Source: an uncultured Clostridia bacterium
GTDB lineage: Bacteria > Bacillota > Clostridia > Lachnospirales > Lachnospiraceae
Assembly: GCA_947304065.1 (NCBI GenBank)
Contig: CAMZAI010000029.1
Coordinates: 1 to 17,994 of the forward strand
DNA length: 17,994 bases
Direction of reading: 5' to 3'
Made by a program: the position numbers and the translations under genes. Below the pieces are notes generated by a model that was not told the DNA's origin, made no database searches, and was given only the letters and a program-made list of their open reading frames with translations. This document shows positions 5,585 to 13,103 of the stretch, piece by piece; the first letter of the stretch is position 1, and every line of letters begins with the position of its first letter.

Positions 5585-7552
5585 CTACTTCTTTTTATGC
5601 CTGTCGGCGTTGCGCTTCCTCCCGTCGCTGCGTTCGCTTGACCCAAAGCTTTTTCTGCCTGTCACAAGTGTTTTATTCTGCGCTTTATTCTGAGACTTAT
5701 TATGCGGTTTATCCGGCTTTTTCCCCTCGTGTCCCAATCTCTCGACCTTTCTCGGAGGAATCAGGCATTTCGAATGATCGAACCCGATCAGATCCGCCCT
5801 GCCGCATTTAAGCAGCGCTTCCTTTACCAGCTCGTAATTCTCAGGCTTTCTGTACTGTATCAGCGCCCTCTGCATCGCCTTCTCGTGCGGCGACTTCGGG
5901 ATATAGACCTTCTGCATCGTACGCGGATCGAGTCCGGTATAATACATGACGGTCGAGATCGTCGAGGGAGTCGGATAAAAGTCCTGTACCTGCTCCGGCA
6001 TGTATCCGAGGTCTCTTACCGCCTCTGCGAGCGCGATCGCGTCCTCGAGCGTCGAGCCCGGATGCGAGCTCATCAGATATGGAACGGCGAACTGCTCCAT
6101 GCCGAGCGACTTGTTCACCCTCTCGTACATTTTCAGGAACGACGCATATACTTCAGCCTTCGGCTTTCCCATAAGAGAGAGCACATTCGTCGAAACATGC
6201 TCGGGAGCGACTCTCAGCTGTCCGCTCACATGATACTTGCACAGTTCGCGCAGGAACGCCTCTCCGTCCGGATCGGCGAGGATATAGTCAAACCTGAGTC
6301 CCGAACGCACAAAGACCTTCTTTACCTTCGGTATCTTACGCAGTTTCCGGAGCAGTTCCAGATAGTCTTTATGATCAGCGTGAACGTTCCTGCATACCTC
6401 GGGAAACAGACACTGCTTGTTCGGACATACGCCCTTCGTCAGCTGTTTCGAGCATGCAGGCCCGCGGAAATTGGCCGTAGGTCCGCCCACATCGTGTATA
6501 TAGCCCTTGAAATCGGGCATTTCTGTCATGCCCTCGGCTTCTTTTATCAATGAATCGTGGCTGCGTACCTGCACTATCCTGCCCTGATGGAAGGTCAGTG
6601 CGCAGAAGCTGCAGCCTCCGAAGCAGCCTCGGTTGCTGGTCAGTGAGAATTTGATCTCGCTGATCGCGGGAACTCCTCCTTCAGCATCGTATGACGGATG
6701 GTAGTCGTTCATATAGGGCAGCTCATAGACATCATCGAACTCCTCGGTAGTCAGCGGTCTCTGGGGCGGATTCTGGACCACATAGCGGTTCACGCCGTAC
6801 TGCTCGATGAGCGGCTTTGCGGTCACAAAATCCGTATTTATATACTGCGTGTAAAAGCTCTTCGCGTATGCTGCACGGTCTGCAGCGACGGTGTCGTAAT
6901 CGGGGAGCATAATGCCTTCGTTTACCGATGAGATATCCCTGGTCTTGTATACCGTGCCCCTGACAAACGTGATGTCCCCGACATCGATGCCCGAAGCGAG
7001 CGCGTCCGCGATCTCCACGATCGCCAGCTCTCCCATACCGTAGATGAGCAGATCTGCTCCCGAATCAAGCAGTATCGAACGCTTCATCTTATCCGACCAG
7101 TAATCGTAATGCCCGAGCCTTCTGAGAGATGCCTCTATCCCACCGATCACGACCGGCACTCCCTTGAAGCGCTTCTTGATCAGATTGCAGTATACGACGG
7201 TCGCGTAATCGGGGCGCCTGCCGGTCTTGCCGCCGGGAGTGTAGGCGTCCTGCGAGCGGTGCTTTTTATTGACCGTATAGTGATTGACCATGGAATCCAT
7301 GTTCCCGGCGCTGACCAGGAAGCCGAGCTTCGGGCGTCCGAACAGCGCCACGCTCTCAGCGTCGGTCCAGTCGGGCTGCGAGATGATCGCGACCCTGTAG
7401 CCGTGTGCTTCGAGCACCCTGCTGATTATCGCGGGGCCGAAGGACGAATGATCCACATAGGCGTCGCCTATAACATATACAAAATCGATCTCATCCCAGC
7501 CGCGGGCCGCGACATCTTCGGGACATACAGGAAGAAAACCCTTCATCATCAT
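5585..7552 (-). CDS. ygiQ: YgiQ family radical SAM protein
   Basis: Protein of 655 residues. The N-terminal part carries the family segment GDAYVDHSSFGPAIISRVLE followed by ISQPDW, closely matching E. coli YgiQ. The radical SAM cluster motif is C310-x3-C314-x2-C317 (RGCFGGCSFCALTFHQGR). A second conserved cysteine group follows (C367, C376, C381, C387). The C-terminal 45 residues are a Lys/Asn/Arg-rich low-complexity tail. Known: YgiQ proteins are widespread radical SAM enzymes whose reaction is not established. The frame opens with three consecutive ATG codons. The first overlaps the kinase stop as ATGA and lies only 1 base from GGAG; the third, at 7546, has the normal 7-base spacing and is the likelier start. 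Translation is coupled to the kinase gene. Confidence 0.92.
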   Translation of the reverse strand: MMMKGFLPVCPEDVAARGWDEIDFVYVIGDAYVDHSSFGPAIISRVLEAHGYRVAIISQPDWTDAESVALFGRPKLGFLVSAGNMDSMVNHYTVNKKHRSQDAYTPGGKTGRRPDYATVVYCNLIKKRFKGVPVVIGGIEASLRRLGHYDYWSDKMKRSILLDSGADLLIYGMGELAIVEIADALASGIDVGDITFVRGTVYKTRDISSVNEGIMLPDYDTVAADRAAYAKSFYTQYINTDFVTAKPLIEQYGVNRYVVQNPPQRPLTTEEFDDVYELPYMNDYHPSYDAEGGVPAISEIKFSLTSNRGCFGGCSFCALTFHQGRIVQVRSHDSLIKEAEGMTEMPDFKGYIHDVGGPTANFRGPACSKQLTKGVCPNKQCLFPEVCRNVHADHKDYLELLRKLRKIPKVKKVFVRSGLRFDYILADPDGEAFLRELCKYHVSGQLRVAPEHVSTNVLSLMGKPKAEVYASFLKMYERVNKSLGMEQFAVPYLMSSHPGSTLEDAIALAEAVRDLGYMPEQVQDFYPTPSTISTVMYYTGLDPRTMQKVYIPKSPHEKAMQRALIQYRKPENYELVKEALLKCGRADLIGFDHSKCLIPPRKVERLGHEGKKPDKPHNKSQNKAQNKTLVTGRKSFGSSERSDGRKRNADRHKKK

Positions 7553-9480
7553 TCTCCGATCGTTGTATACTTAACCTTCGACGCAGGCAGGAATTTTGCG
7601 AGCGCCGCTTCGAAATCGCTGCTCTTGAAAGGCTTTGAGATATAGCTGTCGAAGCCCTCCTCTATGTAATGTTCGCGCGCTCCGGATATCGCGTCCGCCG
7701 TAAGGCAGATGACCGGAGTCTTCGTGTTCAGGCCGTTTTCCTGCTGTCTTATCAGATGCATGGCCTCTGTTCCGCTCATCAGCGGCATGCGGATGTCCAT
7801 GAGGATCAGGTCGTAGGCCGTCTTCTCGGACTTGGCGAGTGCCTCTCTTCCGCTCGAAGCGGTATCTATATTGATGCCGGTGGCCTTTAAGAGTCCCTTT
7901 ACGACCACGAGATTCACCGCTGTATCATCCACTACCAAAATGCGGGCGTCGGGTGCGGTAAACAGCGCTCTGTATCCGTTTCCGCGGTTACGGTTCTCTT
8001 CGGTACGCTTTCTGAAATCGCCGAGAGTCTCCTCTCCGACTGCCTTCTGGGGCAGCGAAACACGGAAGGACGAGCCCTCTCCGTATATGCTGTTCACGTC
8101 CATGGATCCCTTCATGAGATCCAGGAGGCTGCGGACTATCGGCAGACCGAGTCCCGTGCCCTCGATGGACTTGTTGCGTTCCTTGTCAAAACGGTCGAAC
8201 TTATTGAACAGCCTTCCGATATCTTCCTCCCTGATGCCTATGCCCGTATCGGAAACATCGATGAACAGATCGATATCGTGGCCGGCGCGCTCATAAGTGA
8301 CGTCCAGCTTAACATAGCCCTTTTCGGTGTATTTAACTGCGTTGTTCAGCAGATTGACAAGGATCTGCCTGATCCTCGTCTCGTCGCCGTACAGCCTGTC
8401 GGGCATGCTCTCGTCGGCGCTCCACTCAAACATCAGGCCCTTTGCCTCAGCCTTGGGAAGTATCAGATTGACTGTATCGTGAAGCATGGTTCCGAAGCTG
8501 TATTCATTCAGCTCAAGCTCCATTTTGCCCGCTTCGATCTTTGAAATATCAAGAACATCGTTAATGATGGAAAGCAGAGTCTTGCCCGAGCTGTCTATAT
8601 TCTTCGCATATCCGAGTATGTTCCTGTCGGTGCATTCCCTCAGGATCATCTCATTCATACCGATAACGGCGTTGATGGGCGTCCTGATCTCATGCGACAT
8701 GTCGGCGAGGAACTGCGACTTCGACCGGTTCGCCTCATCGGCGCGGCCCTTTTCCTTTTCGAGCTCGGTCAGCGTTTTTAAGAGAAGCTTGTAATCGGGC
8801 GTCTCAACTCCTATATAGAATACGTACAGACCGATCGATACTCCGAAATAATTGAACAGTATGCCCGTATGGTTGAACAGTTCTATGATGATACCGGAGA
8901 TCGTGAGAAAGAACGCCGCGATCGATGTGAGAACGGCTCTCCGGTTCAGTTCCTTCCGGTATACAATGAACAGCACCGCGGAATATGTGATGAAGTACAG
9001 TTCAACTACGAACGCGATCAGATATCTGAACAGCGGATTCAGTCTGAAGCTCTCCTCTGTACCGTCCAGCACCGCGAGCTTATGAATATAGCAGATAAGG
9101 ATCATAACGATCGCAAGAAGCATTATCCAGACATTCATCTTTGAGACCGCCAGCCACTGCCGTGTCCTGTTCTTAAAAAAGGTTTCGGCGTAGCGCGAGA
9201 AAAAGAATGAAAGCAGGATATTCGTGAGCAGAGTCATCAGATACAGCAGCATCGCCATGCGCTGCGGGAGATCTACAAGCTGTACTCTGCGGAGGGACTC
9301 GTCAAGACATGTGATCGTCATTCCTACGAGGATCACTATACAGAACGCAAGGAACTTCGCATTGCGCTGCTCTTTTCTCCTGTGATCGGCTGCTATCAGT
9401 ACGCAAAGTACCAGATCGAAGATAAAAGCGGCAAGAGTCATCGATATATGTGTAAAAGCAAGCTGTACTTTCGGATCCAT
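7549..9480 (-). CDS. Hybrid sensor histidine kinase with C-terminal receiver
   Basis: I place the start at 9480 (MDPKVQLAF, 643 residues): AAGGAGG lies 6 bases upstream, and the longer frame back to 9546 would begin upstream of the likely promoter. Residues 1-225 hold about seven hydrophobic segments and no recognisable extracellular domain, so this is a membrane-embedded sensor of 7TM type. A short coiled linker (230-255) leads to HisKA with H263 in MSHEIRTPINAV. The ATPase domain shows the N box NLLNNAVKYT (376-385), DTGIGI (411-416) and GTGLGL (441-446). The receiver (512-632) has D518/D519, phospho-acceptor D562 in LMDIRMP, T594 and K616. There is no HPt or output domain, so a separate HPt/regulator elsewhere, or intramolecular phosphorelay only, is expected. 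No response-regulator gene is adjacent. The stop overlaps the ygiQ start. Confidence 0.93.
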   Translation of the reverse strand: MDPKVQLAFTHISMTLAAFIFDLVLCVLIAADHRRKEQRNAKFLAFCIVILVGMTITCLDESLRRVQLVDLPQRMAMLLYLMTLLTNILLSFFFSRYAETFFKNRTRQWLAVSKMNVWIMLLAIVMILICYIHKLAVLDGTEESFRLNPLFRYLIAFVVELYFITYSAVLFIVYRKELNRRAVLTSIAAFFLTISGIIIELFNHTGILFNYFGVSIGLYVFYIGVETPDYKLLLKTLTELEKEKGRADEANRSKSQFLADMSHEIRTPINAVIGMNEMILRECTDRNILGYAKNIDSSGKTLLSIINDVLDISKIEAGKMELELNEYSFGTMLHDTVNLILPKAEAKGLMFEWSADESMPDRLYGDETRIRQILVNLLNNAVKYTEKGYVKLDVTYERAGHDIDLFIDVSDTGIGIREEDIGRLFNKFDRFDKERNKSIEGTGLGLPIVRSLLDLMKGSMDVNSIYGEGSSFRVSLPQKAVGEETLGDFRKRTEENRNRGNGYRALFTAPDARILVVDDTAVNLVVVKGLLKATGINIDTASSGREALAKSEKTAYDLILMDIRMPLMSGTEAMHLIRQQENGLNTKTPVICLTADAISGAREHYIEEGFDSYISKPFKSSDFEAALAKFLPASKVKYTTIGE

Positions 9481-9508
9481 CGCCAGCCTCCTTGAGTTTA
9501 ATAGAGAA

Positions 9509-9517
9509 ATTATACCA
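9509..9517 (-). promoter_or_regulatory. Extended -10 promoter of the kinase operon
   Basis: The minus strand shows TGGTATAAT, a perfect -10 box (9509-9514) with the extended TG motif. I see no good -35 box at 17 bases. The predicted start lies about 20 bases before the ATG at 9480, which argues against a start at 9546. Confidence 0.6.
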
Positions 9518-9551
9518 TTTTCAGCATAATAATAGAAGTACCGCAAATAAC

Positions 9552-9580
9552 TTTACTGCCGGTAAAATAATTGCTATACT
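9552..9580 (+). promoter_or_regulatory. Promoter of the small ORF / XRE-TPR unit, with overlapping inverted repeat
   Basis: TTTACT (9552-9557), a 17-base spacer and TATACT (9575-9580) with an upstream TG (extended -10). TTTAC and GTAAA (9552-9556 and 9562-9566) form an inverted repeat over the -35 box and are a candidate operator for the XRE protein encoded downstream. The leader to the first start codon is about 97 bases. Confidence 0.5.
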
Positions 9581-9683
9581 ATTTATACAAACGGTGTATT
9601 CAAATCCTCCCCGCGTGATTGTATGATGGACTCAACAAAGGAAAACAGCACAGCAAACCGCATTTAAAGAGGAGGACAAAAAT

Positions 9684-9875
9684 ATGTACAGAGATTACAA
9701 CGGGCAGCTTTCGGCATGGTTCACAAGTGAGTCGGCATTCAATCTTGGTTTGGAGGATTTCTCACATCTGATCGACAGCAGGAAGAACGATTTCAATTTT
9801 GCCGCGATCATCGGCAACGTACGCATGAGACTGCTCAACATCGGAGGAAAGCATGGAGCTGAAGATCGCAGATAA
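9684..9875 (+). CDS. Small protein of unknown function, coupled to the XRE-TPR gene
   Basis: Open frame of 63 residues starting with MYRDYNGQLSAWFTSESAFN. A strong GAGGAGG lies about 9 bases before the ATG, and a promoter lies upstream in the correct direction. It has no signal peptide, membrane helix or cysteines. The middle (GLEDFSHLIDSRKNDFNFAA) followed by IIGNVRMRLLNIG looks like a short folded, mixed-charge protein. The last 23 bases overlap the start of the next gene in another frame, and that gene's GGAGG ribosome binding site lies inside this ORF, so ribosomes finishing here would restart on the regulator. I do not recognise the family. It could be a partner or inhibitor of the regulator, or mainly a translated leader. 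The ribosome binding site makes a chance ORF less likely. Confidence 0.65.
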   Translation: MYRDYNGQLSAWFTSESAFNLGLEDFSHLIDSRKNDFNFAAIIGNVRMRLLNIGGKHGAEDRR

Positions 9876-10932
9876 CATCCGCAAACTGCGCAAAGACAAA
9901 TCGCTTACACAGGAACAGCTGGCCACGGCCTTCGGCGTATCGATAGGCGCTGTCAGCAAATGGGAATCCGGCGCTTCGGTGCCTGACATTTCGATCATTT
10001 TGGAAATGGCTTCGTTCTTCGGAGTGTCAACGGATTATCTTCTCGGTTATTCGGCCGTATCCGAAGACCGCGAAGCCATTCATCTCCGTATCAGGAAGCT
10101 TCGCAACGAGTGGAAATTCGAAGAAGCTGCCTCGGCGGCCGAGCAGGCGATGCTCAAATATCCGAATGATTTCGAGCTGATCCATTACAGCGCCGGTCTT
10201 TACACCATCGCATCGGTTCACACGAAAAAGGAAGAGTATTTTAAGCGCGCTCATGAACTGCACGAACTTTCTATCACTCTGCTCTATCAGAACTCGGATC
10301 CCAAGGTAAACGAATGGACCATCAGGAATGACATTGCACATCTTTACCTCTGGGCCGGAAAAAACGAGACCGCTCTCGAAAAACTCCGCGAGAACAACGC
10401 GGGCGATCTCAACAGCGATGAGATCGGAATGCTTCTGATAGAGTCCGGCGATATCGAATCGGGCATGTCTCATCTGTCTTACGCTTATTACAAGCATATC
10501 GGCAAGCTTTTTGACATTACCAGGACGTTTACCGAGACCTACGCGAAGCAGAAAAAGTATAAAGAAGCACTGCATATCAGCAAGTGTCTGTACGAGCTTG
10601 CCGACAGTCTGCTGATCCCCGGGAAGATGTCTTTCATGAATGAGCTCAAGATCATGCTCCTTTCGTTCGACGCTTCCGTTTACGCGCTCTCGGGAGATCT
10701 TAAGTCCCTGGAAGAGACGCTGATCGAAGCCTACAGGCAGGCCAGGATATTTGACGCCGCTCCCGATCATTCTTTCACCAATACGAGGCATTATTACTGC
10801 AGGGAGCCTCTGACAGCCTTTTACAATTTCGGAGAAACGGCCGAAGCGGGTCTTGACGACCTGGTAAAAGACGAAAAAGAAGGCTCGCCGGTATATGAAG
10901 CGTGGCGGCGAGCCAAAATGCATGATATTTAA
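9853..10932 (+). CDS. XRE-family regulator with TPR-like C-terminal domain
   Basis: Protein of 359 residues. Residues 1-66 are a textbook XRE HTH: IADNIRKLRKDKSLTQEQLA, then VSIGAVSKWESGASVPD, then LEMASFFGVSTDYLLG. From about 72 the protein is all-helical with TPR-like pairs, for example LRNEWKFEEAASAAEQAMLK followed by YPNDFELIHYSAGLY. This architecture resembles peptide- or partner-sensing regulators (RRNPP-like), although many Clostridia HTH-TPR proteins have no known ligand. The ribosome binding site GGAGG is 5 bases before the ATG, inside the 63-residue ORF upstream. The gene ends only 5 bases from the convergent AAA+ gene, and its last coding bases contain that gene's terminator. Likely targets are its own promoter and the divergent kinase operon (inference). 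Confidence 0.88.
   Translation: MELKIADNIRKLRKDKSLTQEQLATAFGVSIGAVSKWESGASVPDISIILEMASFFGVSTDYLLGYSAVSEDREAIHLRIRKLRNEWKFEEAASAAEQAMLKYPNDFELIHYSAGLYTIASVHTKKEEYFKRAHELHELSITLLYQNSDPKVNEWTIRNDIAHLYLWAGKNETALEKLRENNAGDLNSDEIGMLLIESGDIESGMSHLSYAYYKHIGKLFDITRTFTETYAKQKKYKEALHISKCLYELADSLLIPGKMSFMNELKIMLLSFDASVYALSGDLKSLEETLIEAYRQARIFDAAPDHSFTNTRHYYCREPLTAFYNFGETAEAGLDDLVKDEKEGSPVYEAWRRAKMHDI
10882..10914 (-). terminator. Terminator of the AAA+ gene, inside the convergent XRE-TPR gene
   Basis: GGCTCGCCG (10882-10890) and CGGCGAGCC (10906-10914) form a perfect 9-bp GC-rich stem. Read on the minus strand it starts 23 bases after the AAA+ stop and is followed by TTCTTTTTCGTCTTT (10867-10881), a convincing U-tract. 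On the plus strand the following bases are not T-rich, so it is directional. The same bases encode the last residues of the XRE-TPR protein. Confidence 0.7.
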
Positions 10933-10937
10933 TGCGA

Positions 10938-13028
10938 TCAGAAACCGATCTTTTGGCGGTCTCCGATCTTTTCGCTGAATTCCCTGTCGAGGGATGCGGC
11001 GGTAAAGTCCTCTTTTTTCAGTATAAAATCGTTCCTGCCTTCAAGGGATGCCCTCAGTGCCGCCTTTGACCAGGTACGTTCATAAAGATTTCTCACAAAT
11101 CGGGCGTTCGAGAATTCTCGGGCGCCCATATATTCGTCCGTAAGGGCAAGGAAATACTCTTTTGCGGCGGCTTCGAGATCGTCAGAATACGCAAAATGCT
11201 TTCTGACCATCAGCATGAATATTTCAAACAGCTGCTCTCTCGTATAATTCTCAAAATGGAGCATGATCGGCATACGGCTTCTCAAGCCCTCGTTCATCTT
11301 CATCAGACGGTCCATGTCGTCCGTGTATCCGGCCATTACCACGAGCATATCGTCGCGGTGATTCTCCATCTCGGCCACCAGCGTCGTAACAGCTTCCCTT
11401 CCGAAATCGTTGTTTCCGGGGCCGCCTTCGCTGTAGAGCGAATACGCCTCATCGATGAACAGTACCGAACCGTAGGCGTCGCGGCATATCGCCGAGGTTT
11501 TTACAGCGGTCTGGCCGACATACTCTGCCACGAGATCGCGTCCCGAATATTCAAAGAAACCGCCTTTTCTTAATATCCCTTCTTCGCGGAATATCTCGCC
11601 GAGGATTCGCGCGACCGTAGTTTTTCCGGTTCCGGGAGCGCCCGTGAATCTCATATGTATGCAGGGCCTCTCGAGCTTTTCGTTCGTTGCGGAAACCTTG
11701 ACCTGCGCCACGATCTCCTTAACCCTCTCTGTGATCTTCTCCATTCCGATCAGCTCTTCGAGCGCCGCATAGCCCTTCGAGTAGGATCTGCCGAAAGCTA
11801 CCACATCTTTCACATCGTCGGGCACGATATCTGCATTCCCGGGCTCCTCGCCCCTGTCGTGCATTCCTGCTTCCTGGCCGGCCTTTTTGAGCACTATCTC
11901 TATCGCTATCTTTTCCGCAGTCTTAAATCCGTAGAAACGGCCGTCGCGCTTCTCATCATGTATCTTGTCGAGTATTAACGGAATAAGCCCGGTATTGGGC
12001 ACATAATCGGTCTCGTTGATGATGTTCCATACCGTCTCGAGCACCACGCATTCGTTAAGCGGCGGAACCTTCACGGTCTTCAGGATCATCGCGTCCTCGA
12101 GTATGCCCTCGATCTCATCGAGAGCCTTCTTCTCAAGGAAGGGCACCCTGAAAAGGAAAACATACTCGGACTGATAGGGCTCCATCCTCTTCAGCATCTG
12201 CCTCAGTTCTTCGGTCCTCTTGCCTTCGAGGAAATAAGAGATATCGATGCCGAGCGAGGAGTAATACCTGCTTCCGCTGTTGCTCTCCAATTGGCCTATG
12301 AAGTCGTCTACGCTCGTGCAGCCGCCCTCGTCGGATTCCTTGCCGATGATTATCTCGGCGTGATGCCCGCGATGCTCTTCGGGCTCTTCACCCTCTTCTT
12401 CGCTGCCTTCTTCCGCGTTCTCTGACTCCGCTTCCTTCTGCTCTTCCAGGGTAACGTATCTTTTCGCGTTCTCGTCGGGATCCTCGGGAAATACCCAGAG
12501 CGTGCGCAAATAATGCGACATAGAGCTCAACAGCATGCTGAATCCGCATCCTCGGTCGATCGCGAAAAGATAATTTTGCTTGATAAAAAACTTCCTTCCG
12601 CCGCGCCCGTTAAGGATCGGGAAGCTCTCTGCCAGGTCCGCGATGAGTTTCTGATATTCCGTTACTCCGTAGTACTTAAGGATCGCAATATATGTGTCGT
12701 CCAGTACCTCATCGTCGCAACCCTCTATGATTATCAGCTCAGGAACGCTCTCTTCCTCACCGAACACCTTCTTCCACGCGTTGATGACCAGCGTGCGGCA
12801 GTTTTCCTTCGTCGCGGCCTTAACGTTGTAGAGCGCAAAGGTAAAACGGTACAGGATCATCTCGCTTTCCGCAGCCTTTTTGACCTCATTTTCCAAAGAC
12901 TTCCAAAAGCTGCCCAGCTCTTCGAGCCTCTCCGACGCAAATGCGTAATCCGGGCATACTCGCACATGGAACAGCTTCAGGTCCTTAGCGGTATCGGCGT
13001 CTTTTTCCTCATTTTTCTTAAATAACAT
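10938..13028 (-). CDS. AAA+ ATPase, SpoVK/CbbX type, with a long N-terminal extension
   Basis: Protein of 696 residues. The C-terminal third is an AAA+ module of the CbbX/SpoVK group: Walker A GAPGTGKT (463-470), Walker B SVLFIDEA (521-528), sensor-1 region VVMAGYTDDMD, arginine-finger region NEGLRSRM (579-586), and sensor-2 region SNARFVRNLYERTW. The module is preceded by LEELIGMEKI, as usual for the family. The N-terminal 420 residues have no named domain. They include an acidic spacer (about 196-220) and a stretch at 285-385 (YVFLFRVPF, then DGRFYGFKTAEKIAIEI) that resembles the lid region of this family, possibly a degenerate second module. There is no signal peptide. It is probably a cytoplasmic remodelling ATPase with unknown client. 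CGGAGAAGG sits just before the ATG. The M16C peptidase gene lies upstream on the same strand, 75 bases away. Confidence 0.85.
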   Translation of the reverse strand: MLFKKNEEKDADTAKDLKLFHVRVCPDYAFASERLEELGSFWKSLENEVKKAAESEMILYRFTFALYNVKAATKENCRTLVINAWKKVFGEEESVPELIIIEGCDDEVLDDTYIAILKYYGVTEYQKLIADLAESFPILNGRGGRKFFIKQNYLFAIDRGCGFSMLLSSMSHYLRTLWVFPEDPDENAKRYVTLEEQKEAESENAEEGSEEEGEEPEEHRGHHAEIIIGKESDEGGCTSVDDFIGQLESNSGSRYYSSLGIDISYFLEGKRTEELRQMLKRMEPYQSEYVFLFRVPFLEKKALDEIEGILEDAMILKTVKVPPLNECVVLETVWNIINETDYVPNTGLIPLILDKIHDEKRDGRFYGFKTAEKIAIEIVLKKAGQEAGMHDRGEEPGNADIVPDDVKDVVAFGRSYSKGYAALEELIGMEKITERVKEIVAQVKVSATNEKLERPCIHMRFTGAPGTGKTTVARILGEIFREEGILRKGGFFEYSGRDLVAEYVGQTAVKTSAICRDAYGSVLFIDEAYSLYSEGGPGNNDFGREAVTTLVAEMENHRDDMLVVMAGYTDDMDRLMKMNEGLRSRMPIMLHFENYTREQLFEIFMLMVRKHFAYSDDLEAAAKEYFLALTDEYMGAREFSNARFVRNLYERTWSKAALRASLEGRNDFILKKEDFTAASLDREFSEKIGDRQKIGF

Positions 13029-13049
13029 GGCCTTCTCCGTTTATAACGA

Positions 13050-13079
13050 AGTACATGCGGTTTTTACGCCGCATGTACT
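13050..13079 (-). terminator. Hairpin between the M16C peptidase and AAA+ genes
   Basis: AGTACATGCGG and CCGCATGTACT form an 11-bp perfect stem with an 8-base loop. On the minus strand it follows the peptidase stop by 24 bases, but the tract after it (TCGTTATAAA) is a poor U-run. It may be a weak terminator for the peptidase or a leader stem of the AAA+ mRNA. I see no strong separate promoter in this gap. Confidence 0.5.
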
Positions 13080-13103
13080 CCAAAATATTATCAGATAAAT
13101 ATT

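Noticed and set aside
5702..6553. 283-codon plus-strand frame opposite ygiQ
   Set aside because: Arg/Leu-rich shadow of the conserved radical SAM gene, without initiation signals.
9481..9546. N-terminal extension of the histidine kinase by 22 residues
   Set aside because: The extended -10 promoter at 9509-9517 and the AAGGAGG at 9487-9493 place the start at 9480; the longer start would lie upstream of the promoter.
10027..10923. 298-codon minus-strand frame opposite the XRE-TPR gene
   Set aside because: The XRE-TPR frame has a textbook HTH and ribosome binding site. The antisense frame has neither motif nor start signal.
9684..10932. Toxin-antitoxin pair made of the 63-residue ORF and the XRE protein
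   Set aside because: The regulator is far larger than an antitoxin and carries a TPR-like domain, and the small ORF shows no toxin motif. Coupled regulator plus small protein fits better.
10933..11000. Plus-strand terminator after the XRE-TPR gene
   Set aside because: Only 4-5 bp stems built from GATC or TCCCT repeats are present and none is followed directly by a U-run.
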